A stretch of DNA of 64,000 bases from Yersinia enterocolitica subsp. enterocolitica (GTDB taxonomy: Bacteria; Pseudomonadota; Gammaproteobacteria; Enterobacterales; Enterobacteriaceae). The stretch is taken from contig NZ_LR590469.1 of the NCBI RefSeq assembly GCF_901472495.1, positions 868,001 to 932,000 of the forward strand, in the 5' to 3' direction. The translations under genes were made by a program, and so were the position numbers. Below are positions 1 through 9,137 of the stretch, piece by piece; the stretch's first letter is position 1, and every line of letters begins with the position of its first letter. The notes beneath the pieces are model-generated. The model searched no databases. It had not been told where the DNA came from and was given only the letters and a program-made list of their open reading frames with translations.

Positions 1-198
1 TTGGCAGCACCTGATGTTAAAGCCCGTACCGCTTTGTACCAGCAAGCAGAGAATTTGTTGGACAAGGATTCGGCGATGGTGCCGGTATATTACCGTGTCA
101 GTGTGCGGCTTATTAGGCCAACAGTGGGGGGATATAGCGGTAAAGATCCGCAAGATTTAATTGATTTAAAAAATCTTTATATTCGTCAGGTACAGTAG
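1..198 (+). CDS. C-terminal end of a periplasmic oligopeptide-binding protein (OppA paralogue), cut by window start
   Basis: Only the last 65 residues are present; the gene begins before the window. The segment aligns closely with the end of the complete OppA encoded just downstream: both share YQQAE, LLDKDSA, VPxxY, the VGGY-(S/T)-GKDP stretch and a final LYI. It is therefore a second, adjacent oligopeptide-binding protein of the SBP_bac_5 family, which delivers peptides to the Opp permease from the periplasm. The frame is open from base 1 to a TAG stop. The two copies differ at many positions (for example PVYYRVSVRL against PLFYYVNARL), so this is an old tandem duplication and not a recent one. 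Confidence 0.9.
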   Translation: MAAPDVKARTALYQQAENLLDKDSAMVPVYYRVSVRLIRPTVGGYSGKDPQDLIDLKNLYIRQVQ

Positions 199-414
199 CC
201 AGAAATAGAGTTTGCAGTAAGAAGTCGTGTCATAAAGTATTTAGGAAAACAAACAGGGTATTAGGGATGTATAACACAGTACGAATTTTCGTCTGATGTT
301 AATACATATAGGATATTACATGGCCGGATTCGTTCCCCGTGCGATGTAATTGATAAATGCCTTTTAAAGGTGAAGCTCGCCTGACTATAGGGCGATGCAA
401 TAATAAAAACTGGA
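199..414 (+). other. Intergenic region before oppA
   Basis: 216 bases between the two oppA copies. I see no convincing rho-independent terminator after the first copy. A GGAGTG ribosome-binding site at 412-417 lies about nine bases before the oppA ATG. Promoter elements were not assigned with confidence. Confidence 0.4.
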
Positions 415-426
415 GTGAATATAAGC

Positions 427-2064
427 ATGACCAACATCACGAAAAAAAGTCTCCTGGCCGCAGGCATTGTGGCTGCTTTGGGTATGACGGTTGTAGGAAA
501 TACTTTTGCAGCCAATGTACCTGCAGGTGTACAGCTGGCGGAGAAGCAAGTTTTAGTTCGCAATAATGGTTCCGAGCCTCAGTCATTAGACCCACATAAA
601 ATCGAAGGTGTACCTGAATCAAATATCTCTCGTGATCTGTTAGAAGGGTTGGTTATTAATGATCCTAACGGCAAGATCCTGCCGGGTGTAGCGGAAAGTT
701 GGGATAATAAAGACTTTAAAGTGTGGACGTTCCATCTGCGTAAAGATGCTAAATGGTCAAATGGTGACCCTGTAACGGCTCAAGATTTTGTTTATAGCTG
801 GCAGCGCCTGTCTGATCCTAAAACTGTTTCTCCGTATGCAAGCTATGTGCAATATGCACATATCGCTAATATCGACGATATTATCACCGGTAAAAAATCA
901 CCTGATACCTTGGGTGTAAAAGCTCTGGATGACCATACTCTAGAAGTGACGCTGAGTGAGCCGGTTCCTTATTTGGAAAAATTGTTAGCTCATCCTTCTA
1001 TGTCTCCGGTGAACAAAACTGTTATTGAGAAGTTTGGCGAGAAGTGGACGCAGCCACAAAACTTTGTCGGTAACGGTGCCTATAAGTTGAAAGATTGGGT
1101 CGTTAACGAACGTATCGTGTTAGAGCGCAGCCCAACTTATTGGGATAATGCGAAGACCGTTATTAATCAGGTTACATACTTGCCAATCTCTTCTGAAGTG
1201 ACTGACGTTAACCGCTATCGTAGCGGCGAAATCGACATGACTTATAACAACATGCCGATTGAATTATTCCAGAAACTGAAAAAAGAGATCCCACAAGAAG
1301 TGCATGTTGACCCCTATCTGTGCACCTATTACTACGAAATCAACAACCAAAAAGCACCATTCACTGATGCCCGTGTCCGTGAAGCCCTGAAACTGGGTAT
1401 GGATCGCGATATTATCGTCAACAAAGTGAAAAACCAGGGTGATTTACCGGCTTATGGTTTCACCCCGCCATACACCAGTGGTGCCGAGTTGACACCGCCA
1501 GAATGGTTCAGCTGGACACAAGAAAAACGCAATGAAGTGGCTAAAAAGTTGCTGGCTGAAGCCGGTTACACTAAAGATAAACCACTCACCTTCAATCTGT
1601 TATACAACACTTCTGATCTGCATAAGAAACTGGCCATCGCGGCGGCATCTATCTGGAAGAAAAACTTGGGTGTTGACGTGAAGTTAGAAAATCAAGAGTG
1701 GAAAACCTTCCTTGATACCCGCCATCAAGGGACTTTCGATGTCGCTCGTGCTGGCTGGTGTGCTGACTATAACGAACCTTCTTCATTCCTGAATATGATG
1801 CTATCTGACAGCAGCAATAACACCGTGCATTATAAGAGCCCGGCGTTTGATAAGCTGATTGGCGATACGCTGAAAGTTCAAACCGAGAAAGAGCGTGCTG
1901 GTTTGTACCAACAAGCTGAAGTCCTGTTGGATAAAGATTCTGCAATTGTACCGTTGTTCTATTACGTGAATGCCCGTTTAGTGAAACCTTATGTCGGTGG
2001 TTATACCGGTAAGGATCCACTGGATAATATGCACGTTAAAGATCTTTATATTATCAAGCACTAA
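427..2064 (+). CDS. oppA: Oligopeptide ABC transporter, periplasmic binding protein OppA
   Basis: Binds peptides in the periplasm and passes them to OppBCDF. The start was set at the ATG at 427 because GGAGTG stands nine bases upstream and the protein then begins with a typical signal peptide: KK at residues 6-7, a hydrophobic core, and cleavage expected after TFA at about residue 28. An in-frame GTG at 415 would overlap the ribosome-binding site. The mature part carries the usual SBP_bac_5 features, such as the early LDPHKIEG and NISRDLLEGL stretches. Length is 545 residues, normal for enteric OppA. It is followed by a hairpin before oppB, which fits higher expression of the binding protein than of the membrane genes. 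Confidence 0.95.
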   Translation: MTNITKKSLLAAGIVAALGMTVVGNTFAANVPAGVQLAEKQVLVRNNGSEPQSLDPHKIEGVPESNISRDLLEGLVINDPNGKILPGVAESWDNKDFKVWTFHLRKDAKWSNGDPVTAQDFVYSWQRLSDPKTVSPYASYVQYAHIANIDDIITGKKSPDTLGVKALDDHTLEVTLSEPVPYLEKLLAHPSMSPVNKTVIEKFGEKWTQPQNFVGNGAYKLKDWVVNERIVLERSPTYWDNAKTVINQVTYLPISSEVTDVNRYRSGEIDMTYNNMPIELFQKLKKEIPQEVHVDPYLCTYYYEINNQKAPFTDARVREALKLGMDRDIIVNKVKNQGDLPAYGFTPPYTSGAELTPPEWFSWTQEKRNEVAKKLLAEAGYTKDKPLTFNLLYNTSDLHKKLAIAAASIWKKNLGVDVKLENQEWKTFLDTRHQGTFDVARAGWCADYNEPSSFLNMMLSDSSNNTVHYKSPAFDKLIGDTLKVQTEKERAGLYQQAEVLLDKDSAIVPLFYYVNARLVKPYVGGYTGKDPLDNMHVKDLYIIKH

Positions 2065-2070
2065 TATTAT

Positions 2071-2101
2071 AAGGGCAGCCGGTAAGTCATGGGCTGCCCT
2101 T
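2071..2101 (+). terminator. Hairpin between oppA and oppB
   Basis: A ten-base perfect stem (AAGGGCAGCC at 2071-2080, GGCTGCCCTT at 2092-2101) followed by a T-rich stretch. It sits seven bases after the oppA stop. It probably acts as a partial terminator or 3' mRNA stabiliser within the operon. Confidence 0.75.
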
Positions 2102-2148
2102 TTTGCTTTGAAATATAAAGTCGCAGTAAGAGGCTAAAGGTACAGGCA

Positions 2149-3069
2149 ATGTTAAAATTTATTCTACGCCGCTGTCTGGAAGCAATTCCGACACTTTTTA
2201 TTTTGATTACCATCTCATTCTTCATGATGCGTCTCGCCCCAGGCAGCCCATTCACTGGCGAACGTAATCTTCCACCCGAAGTGATGGCAAATATTGAGGC
2301 GAAATATCACCTCAATGACCCAGTTTATAAACAGTATTTCAATTACTTGGGTCAACTGGCGCAAGGTGATCTTGGGCCTTCCTTCAAATACAAAGACTAC
2401 ACAGTCAATGAGTTGGTCTCAGCTTCGTTTCCAGTTTCAGCAAAACTGGGGCTTGCGGCATTCCTACTGGCAGTGATTTTAGGTGTCAGTGCCGGAGTTA
2501 TTGCTGCGCTGAACCAAAATACCAAGTGGGATTATACCGTCATGGGGTTTGCCATGACCGGAGTGGTTATTCCGAGTTTCGTCGTTGCTCCTCTGTTAGT
2601 CCTGGTTTTTGCCATTATATTAAAATGGCTGCCCGGTGGCGGTTGGAACGGCGGCGCACCGAAATTTATTATTTTGCCGATGGTGGCGCTGTCATTGGCT
2701 TATATCGCCAGTATCGCGCGTATTACCCGTGGCTCAATGATTGAAGTTCTGCATTCCAACTTTATTCGTACTGCGCGGGCCAAGGGTTTGCCACTGCGAA
2801 CGATTGTATTACGTCATGCGTTAAAGCCTGCGTTGTTACCTGTCTTATCCTATATGGGGCCAGCATTTGTTGGCATTATCACCGGCTCAATGGTCATTGA
2901 AACCATTTTTGGTTTGCCGGGTATTGGTCAGTTGTTTGTCAACGGAGCGTTAAACCGCGATTACTCACTGGTCCTGAGTCTGACCATTTTGGTAGGCGCA
3001 TTAACCATTTTATTCAATGCGATTGTTGACGTGTTATATGCCGTTATCGATCCGAAAATCCGTTACTAG
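2149..3069 (+). CDS. oppB: Oligopeptide ABC transporter permease OppB
   Basis: Inner-membrane permease subunit that pairs with OppC to form the peptide channel. The 306-residue protein starts MLKFILRRCLEAIPTLF, the usual N-terminal membrane anchor, and has about six membrane segments. The EAA-type coupling loop is visible around residues 195-225 (ARAKGLPLRTIVLRHALKPA). It lies 84 bases after oppA across the hairpin and 18 bases before oppC, in the standard oppABCDF order. Confidence 0.95.
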   Translation: MLKFILRRCLEAIPTLFILITISFFMMRLAPGSPFTGERNLPPEVMANIEAKYHLNDPVYKQYFNYLGQLAQGDLGPSFKYKDYTVNELVSASFPVSAKLGLAAFLLAVILGVSAGVIAALNQNTKWDYTVMGFAMTGVVIPSFVVAPLLVLVFAIILKWLPGGGWNGGAPKFIILPMVALSLAYIASIARITRGSMIEVLHSNFIRTARAKGLPLRTIVLRHALKPALLPVLSYMGPAFVGIITGSMVIETIFGLPGIGQLFVNGALNRDYSLVLSLTILVGALTILFNAIVDVLYAVIDPKIRY

Positions 3070-3087
3070 CACTGGAGCACGCCAATT

Positions 3088-3993
3088 ATGTTAAGCAAGA
3101 AAAATAGCGAAGCTCTGGAAGTTTTCAGTGAAAAACTGGAAGTTGAAGGGCGTAGCCTTTGGCAGGATGCCCGCCGCCGCTTTGTTCATAACCGCGCGGC
3201 GATCACCAGTTTGGTGATCCTGATGTTAATTACTTTATTTGTCATTTTTGCCCCGATGTTAGCTCAGTTTTCCTATGCCGATACTGACTGGGGCATGATG
3301 TCAGCGGCACCCGATATTGAGTCCGGACACTACTTTGGTACGGATTCATCTGGCCGCGACTTATTGGTACGCGTAGCGATTGGTGGACGCATCTCATTGA
3401 TGGTGGGTGTTGCTGCGGCCTTGGTTGCCGTGGTGGTTGGCACCTTATATGGATCGTTATCAGGCTATCTGGGTGGGAAAGTCGACTCACTGATGATGCG
3501 TTTGCTGGAGATTCTTAACTCATTCCCCTTCATGTTCTTCGTCATTTTGCTGGTGACTTTTTTTGGTCAGAATATTTTACTGATATTTGTCGCGATCGGT
3601 ATGGTCTCCTGGCTGGATATGGCACGTATTGTGCGTGGGCAGACATTAAGTCTGAAACGCAAAGAGTTCATCGAAGCGGCGTTGGTGGGCGGTGTTTCCA
3701 CGCGTAATATTGTGTTGCGCCATATCGTACCAAACGTGTTGGGCGTGGTTGTGGTATACGCCTCATTACTGGTTCCTAGCATGATTTTGTTTGAATCATT
3801 CCTGAGCTTCTTAGGGTTAGGGACGCAAGAGCCGCTGAGTAGTTGGGGCGCATTACTCAGTGATGGTGCCAACTCGATGGAAGTTTCTCCTTGGTTATTG
3901 ATGTTTCCTGCCGGTTTCTTGGTGGTCACACTGTTTTGTTTCAACTTTATCGGCGATGGCTTACGTGATGCCCTCGACCCGAAAGATCGCTGA
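3088..3993 (+). CDS. oppC: Oligopeptide ABC transporter permease OppC
   Basis: Second inner-membrane permease of the Opp system, 301 residues. After a cytoplasmic N-terminal tail of about 40 residues comes a first membrane helix (AAITSLVILMLITLFVIF), then the periplasmic loop with HYFGTDSSGRDLL, typical of OppC/DppC proteins. The coupling loop EAALVGGVSTRNIVLRHI lies near residue 200. It sits between oppB and oppD with short gaps and is co-transcribed with them. Confidence 0.95.
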   Translation: MLSKKNSEALEVFSEKLEVEGRSLWQDARRRFVHNRAAITSLVILMLITLFVIFAPMLAQFSYADTDWGMMSAAPDIESGHYFGTDSSGRDLLVRVAIGGRISLMVGVAAALVAVVVGTLYGSLSGYLGGKVDSLMMRLLEILNSFPFMFFVILLVTFFGQNILLIFVAIGMVSWLDMARIVRGQTLSLKRKEFIEAALVGGVSTRNIVLRHIVPNVLGVVVVYASLLVPSMILFESFLSFLGLGTQEPLSSWGALLSDGANSMEVSPWLLMFPAGFLVVTLFCFNFIGDGLRDALDPKDR

Positions 3994-4004
3994 GGAGTAG
4001 CACT

Positions 4005-5006
4005 ATGATGACTATTGATAATCAGTCTGCTGTTCAGCAAAACGTTCTGTTGGATGTCAAAGACTTGACCGTTACATTCGGCACACCCGACGGTGATGTT
4101 ACTGCGGTAAACGCGCTTAATTTTGACCTGCGCGCTGGTGAAACGCTGGGTATTGTGGGCGAGTCAGGTTCAGGTAAATCCCAAACAGCATTTGCATTGA
4201 TGGGGCTGCTGGCCAGTAATGGTCGGATCGGGGGTTCGGCGAAGTTTAATGGCCGTGAGATCCTGAATTTACCCGAAAAGCAGTTGAACCGTTTACGGGC
4301 AGAAGAGATCTCGATGATCTTCCAAGACCCAATGACCTCCCTAAATCCTTATATGCGCGTGGGTGAGCAGCTAATGGAAGTGCTGCAATTGCATAAAAAG
4401 ATGAGTAAGAGTGAGGCCTTTGAAGAGTCAATTCGCATGCTTGATGCGGTAAAAATGCCTGAAGCGCGTAAGCGTATGCGTATGTATCCGCATGAATTTT
4501 CAGGAGGAATGCGTCAGCGCGTGATGATAGCTATGGCGCTGCTGTGCCGCCCTAAGCTGTTGATTGCGGATGAACCGACAACAGCACTGGATGTGACTGT
4601 TCAGGCTCAAATCATGACGTTGCTAAATGAACTTAAGAATGAGTTCAATACGGCGATCATTATGATTACCCATGACCTTGGGGTGGTTGCCGGTATTTGT
4701 AATAAAGTCCTGGTGATGTATGCGGGGCGAACTATGGAATATGGTCAGGCTCGGGATGTGTTTTATCATCCAAGTCACCCTTATTCTATTGGTCTGCTGA
4801 ATGCAGTACCTCGCCTTGATGCTGAAGGCGAATCTCTCATGACTATTCCGGGTAATCCACCCAATTTACTGCGCTTGCCGAAAGGGTGCCCATTCCAGCC
4901 TCGTTGCCAGTATGCAATGGAAAGCTGTAGCACCGCTCCAGCATTAGAGCATTTTGGTGATGGCCGTTTACGTGCCTGCTACAAGCCAGTAGGGGAATTA
5001 GTATGA
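4005..5006 (+). CDS. oppD: Oligopeptide ABC transporter ATP-binding protein OppD
   Basis: One of two ATPases that power peptide import. Visible motifs are Walker A GESGSGKS (about residues 52-59), Q-loop FQDPMTSLNP, signature FSGGMRQR, Walker B LLIADEPTTALD and the switch histidine in ITHDLG. The C-terminal extension with CPFQPRC and a later Cys is typical of the oligopeptide/nickel subfamily. Length is 333 residues. The stop overlaps the oppF start by four bases (ATGA), so the two ATPases are translationally coupled. Confidence 0.96.
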   Translation: MMTIDNQSAVQQNVLLDVKDLTVTFGTPDGDVTAVNALNFDLRAGETLGIVGESGSGKSQTAFALMGLLASNGRIGGSAKFNGREILNLPEKQLNRLRAEEISMIFQDPMTSLNPYMRVGEQLMEVLQLHKKMSKSEAFEESIRMLDAVKMPEARKRMRMYPHEFSGGMRQRVMIAMALLCRPKLLIADEPTTALDVTVQAQIMTLLNELKNEFNTAIIMITHDLGVVAGICNKVLVMYAGRTMEYGQARDVFYHPSHPYSIGLLNAVPRLDAEGESLMTIPGNPPNLLRLPKGCPFQPRCQYAMESCSTAPALEHFGDGRLRACYKPVGELV

Positions 5007-6004
5007 ATGCCATGACAGAGAAAAAAGTATTGTTAGAAGTGGCTGACCTGAAAGTCCATTTTGATATTCAGGATGGTAAACAGTGGTTCTGGCAGCCGTC
5101 AAAAACCCTCAAAGCTGTCGATGGCGTTACCTTGCGTTTGTACGAAGGTGAAACCTTAGGTGTGGTGGGTGAGTCTGGTTGTGGTAAATCAACTTTTGCC
5201 CGCGCTATCATTGGTTTGGTGAAAGCAACTAGTGGTAGTGTGGCGTGGTTAGGTAAAGATTTACTTAACATGAGTGATGCGCAGTGGCGTGAGACGCGCA
5301 GCGATATCCAGATGATATTCCAGGACCCACTGGCATCATTAAATCCGCGAATGACTATCGGTGAAATCATTGCTGAACCACTGCGGACTTATCATCCCAA
5401 AATGCCGCGTCAGGAAGTTAAAGATAAAGTCAAAGCCATGATGCTGAAGGTGGGTTTACTGCCTAACTTAATCAACCGCTATCCTCATGAATTCTCGGGT
5501 GGTCAGTGCCAACGTATTGGGATTGCTCGCGCATTGATCCTTGAACCGAAACTGGTTATTTGCGATGAGCCGGTATCAGCATTGGATGTATCAATTCAGG
5601 CTCAAGTGGTAAACCTGTTGCAGCAATTACAACGTGAAATGGGGCTGTCACTGATTTTCATCGCACATGATCTGGCGGTGGTAAAACATATTTCTGACCG
5701 GGTATTAGTGATGTATCTGGGGCATGCGGTAGAGCTTGGCACTTATGATGAGGTTTACCATAATCCTCAGCATCCCTACACCAAAGCATTGATGTCGGCC
5801 GTACCTATCCCTGACCCAGATAAAGAAAGGGCAAAAGTGATTCAGTTGCTGGAGGGGGGGTTACCATCACCCATTAATCCGCCATCTGGCTGCGTTTTTC
5901 GTACTCGCTGCCCAATCGCTGGGCCAGAGTGTGCAAAAACCCGCCCATTATTGGAGGGGAGCTTCCGCCATGCGGTTTCTTGCCTGAAAGTGGATCCGCT
6001 ATGA
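5003..6004 (+). CDS. oppF: Oligopeptide ABC transporter ATP-binding protein OppF
   Basis: Second ATPase of the Opp importer, 333 residues. Walker A GESGCGKS is at about 56-63, with FQDPLASLNP, signature FSGGQCQR, Walker B LVICDEPVSALD and IAHDLAVV. The insert before Walker A (QWFWQPSKTLKAVDG) is the usual OppF/DppF feature. A C-terminal Cys-rich segment (CVFRTRCP) is present. It is the last gene of the operon and is followed by a strong bidirectional terminator shared with yciU. Confidence 0.96.
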   Translation: MNAMTEKKVLLEVADLKVHFDIQDGKQWFWQPSKTLKAVDGVTLRLYEGETLGVVGESGCGKSTFARAIIGLVKATSGSVAWLGKDLLNMSDAQWRETRSDIQMIFQDPLASLNPRMTIGEIIAEPLRTYHPKMPRQEVKDKVKAMMLKVGLLPNLINRYPHEFSGGQCQRIGIARALILEPKLVICDEPVSALDVSIQAQVVNLLQQLQREMGLSLIFIAHDLAVVKHISDRVLVMYLGHAVELGTYDEVYHNPQHPYTKALMSAVPIPDPDKERAKVIQLLEGGLPSPINPPSGCVFRTRCPIAGPECAKTRPLLEGSFRHAVSCLKVDPL

Positions 6005-6036
6005 TGCCCATATTCAGATATTAATAGTCTGATAGC

Positions 6037-6071
6037 AAAAATCCCCGCCAGATAAATCAGCGGGGATTTTT
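6037..6071. terminator. Bidirectional terminator between oppF and yciU
   Basis: Twelve-base arms (AAAAATCCCCGC at 6037-6048 and GCGGGGATTTTT at 6060-6071) around an 11-base loop, A-rich on the left and T-rich on the right. It serves the convergent oppF and yciU genes. Confidence 0.9.
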
Positions 6072-6149
6072 TATTGGGTATAATACACGAGCGACAAACA
6101 TCAGGTTGATCAAGCTGCTGCCAAAGCTAAGCAGCGGGTGGGGCGCTGG

Positions 6150-6473
6150 TTACTCTTTCCACAAGATATGGCAAAGTTTATGATCTTTTTCTCGGCACAG
6201 TAGAACACGAGCAAACACATCGTTTATCTCTTCACCATCACTATCAGCCAGACCAATGACAACTTCGGCGAAAAAGTCCGGATTTACATCAAAATCGACA
6301 TGTTCTTGCCAATCTTCGGCGGGATCAAATAACTCAGCACCGCCGCGCTCTTCAAACTGAAGGTTAAACAGTAAAATATCTGCTGGATCGAGGTTATCAC
6401 CTGCCAGTTCCAGAAAAATATCGTAAGCCTGTTCCAGTGTTTCATCTTCAGTCAGGCGATTATTAAGGTCCAT
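6150..6473 (-). CDS. yciU: YciU family acidic protein (DUF440)
   Basis: Small acidic cytoplasmic protein of the DUF440/UPF0263 family. These have been described as DNA-mimic-like because of their acidic surface; the physiological role is not established. The sequence matches the family through LTEDETLEQAYDIFLELA, FEERGGAELFDPAEDW and CREKDHKLCHI. I chose the ATG at 6473 (107 residues, starting MDLNNRL) because a GGGA ribosome-binding site lies about eight bases upstream; an in-frame ATG at 6494 lacks one. It precedes cls, as in E. coli. Confidence 0.88.
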   Translation of the reverse strand: MDLNNRLTEDETLEQAYDIFLELAGDNLDPADILLFNLQFEERGGAELFDPAEDWQEHVDFDVNPDFFAEVVIGLADSDGEEINDVFARVLLCREKDHKLCHILWKE

Positions 6474-6607
6474 TTGCAGATTCCCATTTGTCATTTACAG
6501 ATTGCGCTCATTAAAACACTCTCTATGCTGCTTTTACAATTATTATGCTATTGAAAGCGAATAACTCAGAGAATCTACAATTAGGCAATTGTTAGCTTTC
6601 CCATTGA

Positions 6608-8068
6608 TCACAGGAATGGGCTGAAAAAGTAGAATAATCTTTCAGTTACGCGATGCCAGAGTGGGCGCTTATTCCACTGTTCGTCGTCTAATAATACCGA
6701 ACGAGCAATATAATCATCCTGAACTTGTGCCAAATCTGCACCAAAACCATCATCATCAATCACCAGTGTGATTTCAAAATTCAACCATAAGCTACGCATA
6801 TCCAGGTTGACTGTTCCCACCAAACTTAATTGGCCATCGACCAGAACACTCTTGCTGTGCAGCAACCCGCCTTCAAACTGGTAAATTTTAACTCCGGCAT
6901 CAAGTAGCTCAGAGAAGAAGGCACGGCTGGCCCAACGCACCATCATTGAGTCGTTATCGCGCGGAACGATAATGCTGACGTCAACACCACGTTGCGCCGC
7001 GGTACAGATGGCATGTAGCAAATCATCACTTGGCACGAGGTACGGCGTAGTCATGATCAACTGCTTACGAGCGGCATACACGGCGGTTAATAATGCCTGG
7101 TGGATCATCTCTTCAGGGAAGCCGGGGCCAGATGCAATCACCTGAATAGTATGGCCGCTCTCTTCTTCGAACGGCATGATATGAGTATCTGGTGGCGGCG
7201 GCAGAATACGTTTGCCGGTCTCAATCTCCCAGTCACAGGCATAGACGATACCAATGGTTGTCGCCACCGGGCCTTCCATGCGCGCCATCATATCAATCCA
7301 TTGGCCGACTCCGGCATCTTGTTTGAAGAAGCGCGGATCCACCATATTCATGCTGCCGGTGTAGGCAACATAATTATCAATCAATACAACTTTACGATGC
7401 TGGCGCAAATCCATACGGCGCAAAAATACCCGGAAGACATTGACTTTAAGTGCTTCGACAACTTCAATTCCGGCGTTGCGCATCATGGCAGGATAGGGGG
7501 TGCGGAAGAATTGTTGGCTACCGGCAGAATCCAGCATCAGTCGGCAATGGACGCCGCGCCGCGCCGCAGCCATAAGAGATTCAGCGACCTGATCAACCAA
7601 GCCGCCCGGTTGCCAGATATAAAACACCATTTCTATATTATGGCGAGCCAACTCGATATCACGGACTAAGGCTTTTAGTGTGTCATCGGTGGTGGTTAAC
7701 AACTGTAATTGATTGCCTTTAACGCCGCTGATGCCCTGGCGGCGTTCGCACAGTTGGAATAATGGGGTTGCCACCTCGCTGTTGGAGCTGGCAAAAATAT
7801 GTTGGCAATCTTTCAGTTCACTGAGCCAGCGCGCGGTAGACGGCCACATGGCCTTGGCGCGTTCAGCTCGACGTTTACCGAGATGAAGCTCACCGAATGA
7901 GAGATAAGCAATTATTCCCACCAACGGCAGAATATAGATAACAAGTAGCCATGCCATGGCCGAAGGAACGGCTCTGCGTTTCATGAGAATACGCAACGTG
8001 ACCCCGGCAATAAGCAACCAATAGCCAAAAACTGAGAGCCAACTGATTACGGTATAAAATGTTGTCAT
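6608..8068 (-). CDS. clsA: Cardiolipin synthase A
   Basis: Inner-membrane phospholipase-D-family enzyme that condenses two phosphatidylglycerols into cardiolipin and glycerol. Two membrane helices occupy roughly residues 3-60. Two HKD catalytic motifs follow: HRKVVLIDNYVAYTGSMN and HSKSVLVDGQLSLVGTVN. It ends with the family-typical RLFYFFSPFL. The start at 8068 (MTTFYT) gives 486 residues, the same as E. coli ClsA. A GTG seven codons upstream is possible but less likely. yciU lies downstream on the same strand. Confidence 0.95.
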   Translation of the reverse strand: MTTFYTVISWLSVFGYWLLIAGVTLRILMKRRAVPSAMAWLLVIYILPLVGIIAYLSFGELHLGKRRAERAKAMWPSTARWLSELKDCQHIFASSNSEVATPLFQLCERRQGISGVKGNQLQLLTTTDDTLKALVRDIELARHNIEMVFYIWQPGGLVDQVAESLMAAARRGVHCRLMLDSAGSQQFFRTPYPAMMRNAGIEVVEALKVNVFRVFLRRMDLRQHRKVVLIDNYVAYTGSMNMVDPRFFKQDAGVGQWIDMMARMEGPVATTIGIVYACDWEIETGKRILPPPPDTHIMPFEEESGHTIQVIASGPGFPEEMIHQALLTAVYAARKQLIMTTPYLVPSDDLLHAICTAAQRGVDVSIIVPRDNDSMMVRWASRAFFSELLDAGVKIYQFEGGLLHSKSVLVDGQLSLVGTVNLDMRSLWLNFEITLVIDDDGFGADLAQVQDDYIARSVLLDDEQWNKRPLWHRVTERLFYFFSPFL

Positions 8069-8352
8069 AAGGGCGGAAATCCTGTTCACAAACGGTCACT
8101 AAAGAGTGTACGCACAGTACGGCAAAGGCGAAACCTTTAATCGGATATATTGCGGGATAAAGTCTTTTAAGCTAAAGGACTTGCAAAGCGAATACCTTAG
8201 TCGATATCTATATATAGCTGGCGTTTTTTGTTTTTACCACACTGTAGGTTAGATGATTTAAGGCTAAATATGCGTTTTTTCCCTGTGGCGACTTGGCGCA
8301 ACAGATGAAAAGCTTATAATAGCTCGGTTCTCAGCTTTGGAAGAATAGCTTC

Positions 8353-8529
8353 ATGAGACGGAGTAAGAATGAGGTAGGCCGTTGGCGTATGTTGCGGCAA
8401 AACCAGCGTCGAAAAAATCGCTGGCTTGAAGGTCAATCACGGCGCTATCGCCATATCTATTGTGTCCGGCAACTTCACGAGCATCAGCATCGTAGGTCGC
8501 TATTGTTCACTGTGGCTTATGAGTGGTGA
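8353..8529 (+). CDS. yciY: YciY family small basic protein
   Basis: A 58-residue ORF divergent from cls, in the position yciY has in E. coli. The first 30 residues match what I remember of YciY almost throughout (MRRSKNEVGRWRM, then QRRKNRWLEGQSRR); the C-terminal half is diverged. It is very rich in Arg, Gln and His. Function is unknown. It is followed 17 bases later by a strong terminator, which supports it as a real, expressed gene. Confidence 0.8.
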   Translation: MRRSKNEVGRWRMLRQNQRRKNRWLEGQSRRYRHIYCVRQLHEHQHRRSLLFTVAYEW

Positions 8530-8546
8530 TTCGCTGTGAGGGTTGT

Positions 8547-8576
8547 AAAAACAGTCTCTTTATGAGGCTGTTTTTG
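8547..8576 (+). terminator. Terminator after yciY
   Basis: AAAAACAG and CTGTTTTT outer arms plus an inner CTC/GAG pairing around a five-base loop, continuing into a T-rich tract (8571-8581). Confidence 0.85.
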
Positions 8577-8960
8577 TTTTTGCCCCAGCAAGGAGATACC
8601 CATTATTAAATTTTTACCTGCAAATATCTTGCGCAATACATTCTCCCTTCTGGAGGGGTGACCTGACATTGTTAAAAAAATGATATTAATTGGAATCTGG
8701 AAATAATATTTTCCACTTTAAATTTCACATTTCCGCGCAGAAAAATCACGCCTATCCTAAATTAACAAAATGCGATGATTCTGATGTTCATATTAATAAT
8801 AAACTGGGCAAAATAGACCCTTGGCAGTTTATTTAACATCAGAAAGAGATCACGCTACCCTATATATCAGGTTGCTTCGTTCTAATCGTTCAATTTCAGG
8901 GGTGTTACTGTGGGAGGGTTCGGAGCGACCATTCCCTAACGAAATAAGTGATTATTGAAT

Positions 8961-8988
8961 AATAAACATGATAACCATCATGTTTATT
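8961..8988. repeat. Perfect 12-bp inverted repeat (hairpin or operator)
   Basis: AATAAACATGAT (8961-8972) and ATCATGTTTATT (8977-8988) separated by AACC. It has no T-tract immediately after it, so an operator or an mRNA leader hairpin upstream of the EAL gene is as likely as a terminator. Confidence 0.6.
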
Positions 8989-9061
8989 TGATACTTTCAT
9001 ATCTATCAATAAGTTGTTTTAAATCTCATCTTTTCATGTCAATATCATTTATCGTTTTTAG

Positions 9062-9103
9062 TGATCAATAATAAAAAATTGATCAATTTTATCAATTGAT
9101 CAA
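9062..9103. promoter_or_regulatory. TGATCAA cluster with 10-bp palindrome upstream of the EAL gene
   Basis: TGATCAA occurs at 9062-9068 and again twice inside a perfect inverted repeat: TTGATCAATT at 9079-9088 and AATTGATCAA at 9094-9103, with a five-base spacer. The array ends about 35 bases before the start at 9138, where a promoter-proximal operator would sit. The binding protein is unknown. Confidence 0.5.
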
Positions 9104-9137
9104 TACTGCTGTTCTAATCAAATAAAAGGATTTTACT

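Larger units (their letters stand above)
8577..9137. other. AT-rich non-coding region before the EAL gene
   Basis: About 560 bases with no ORF I can support. It holds a perfect 12-bp inverted repeat at 8961-8988 and a TGATCAA cluster at 9062-9103, listed separately. Short ORFs are possible (for example around 8900-8960) but have no recognisable similarity. Confidence 0.5.

Noticed and set aside
7100..7669. 189-codon plus-strand frame opposite cls
   Set aside because: It overlaps the conserved cardiolipin synthase catalytic region and has no protein similarity that I can see.
8880..8960. Small ORF or riboswitch-like GGGTGTTACTGTGGGAGGG stretch upstream of the EAL gene
   Set aside because: Only very short frames, and no match to a c-di-GMP or other riboswitch consensus that I could place.
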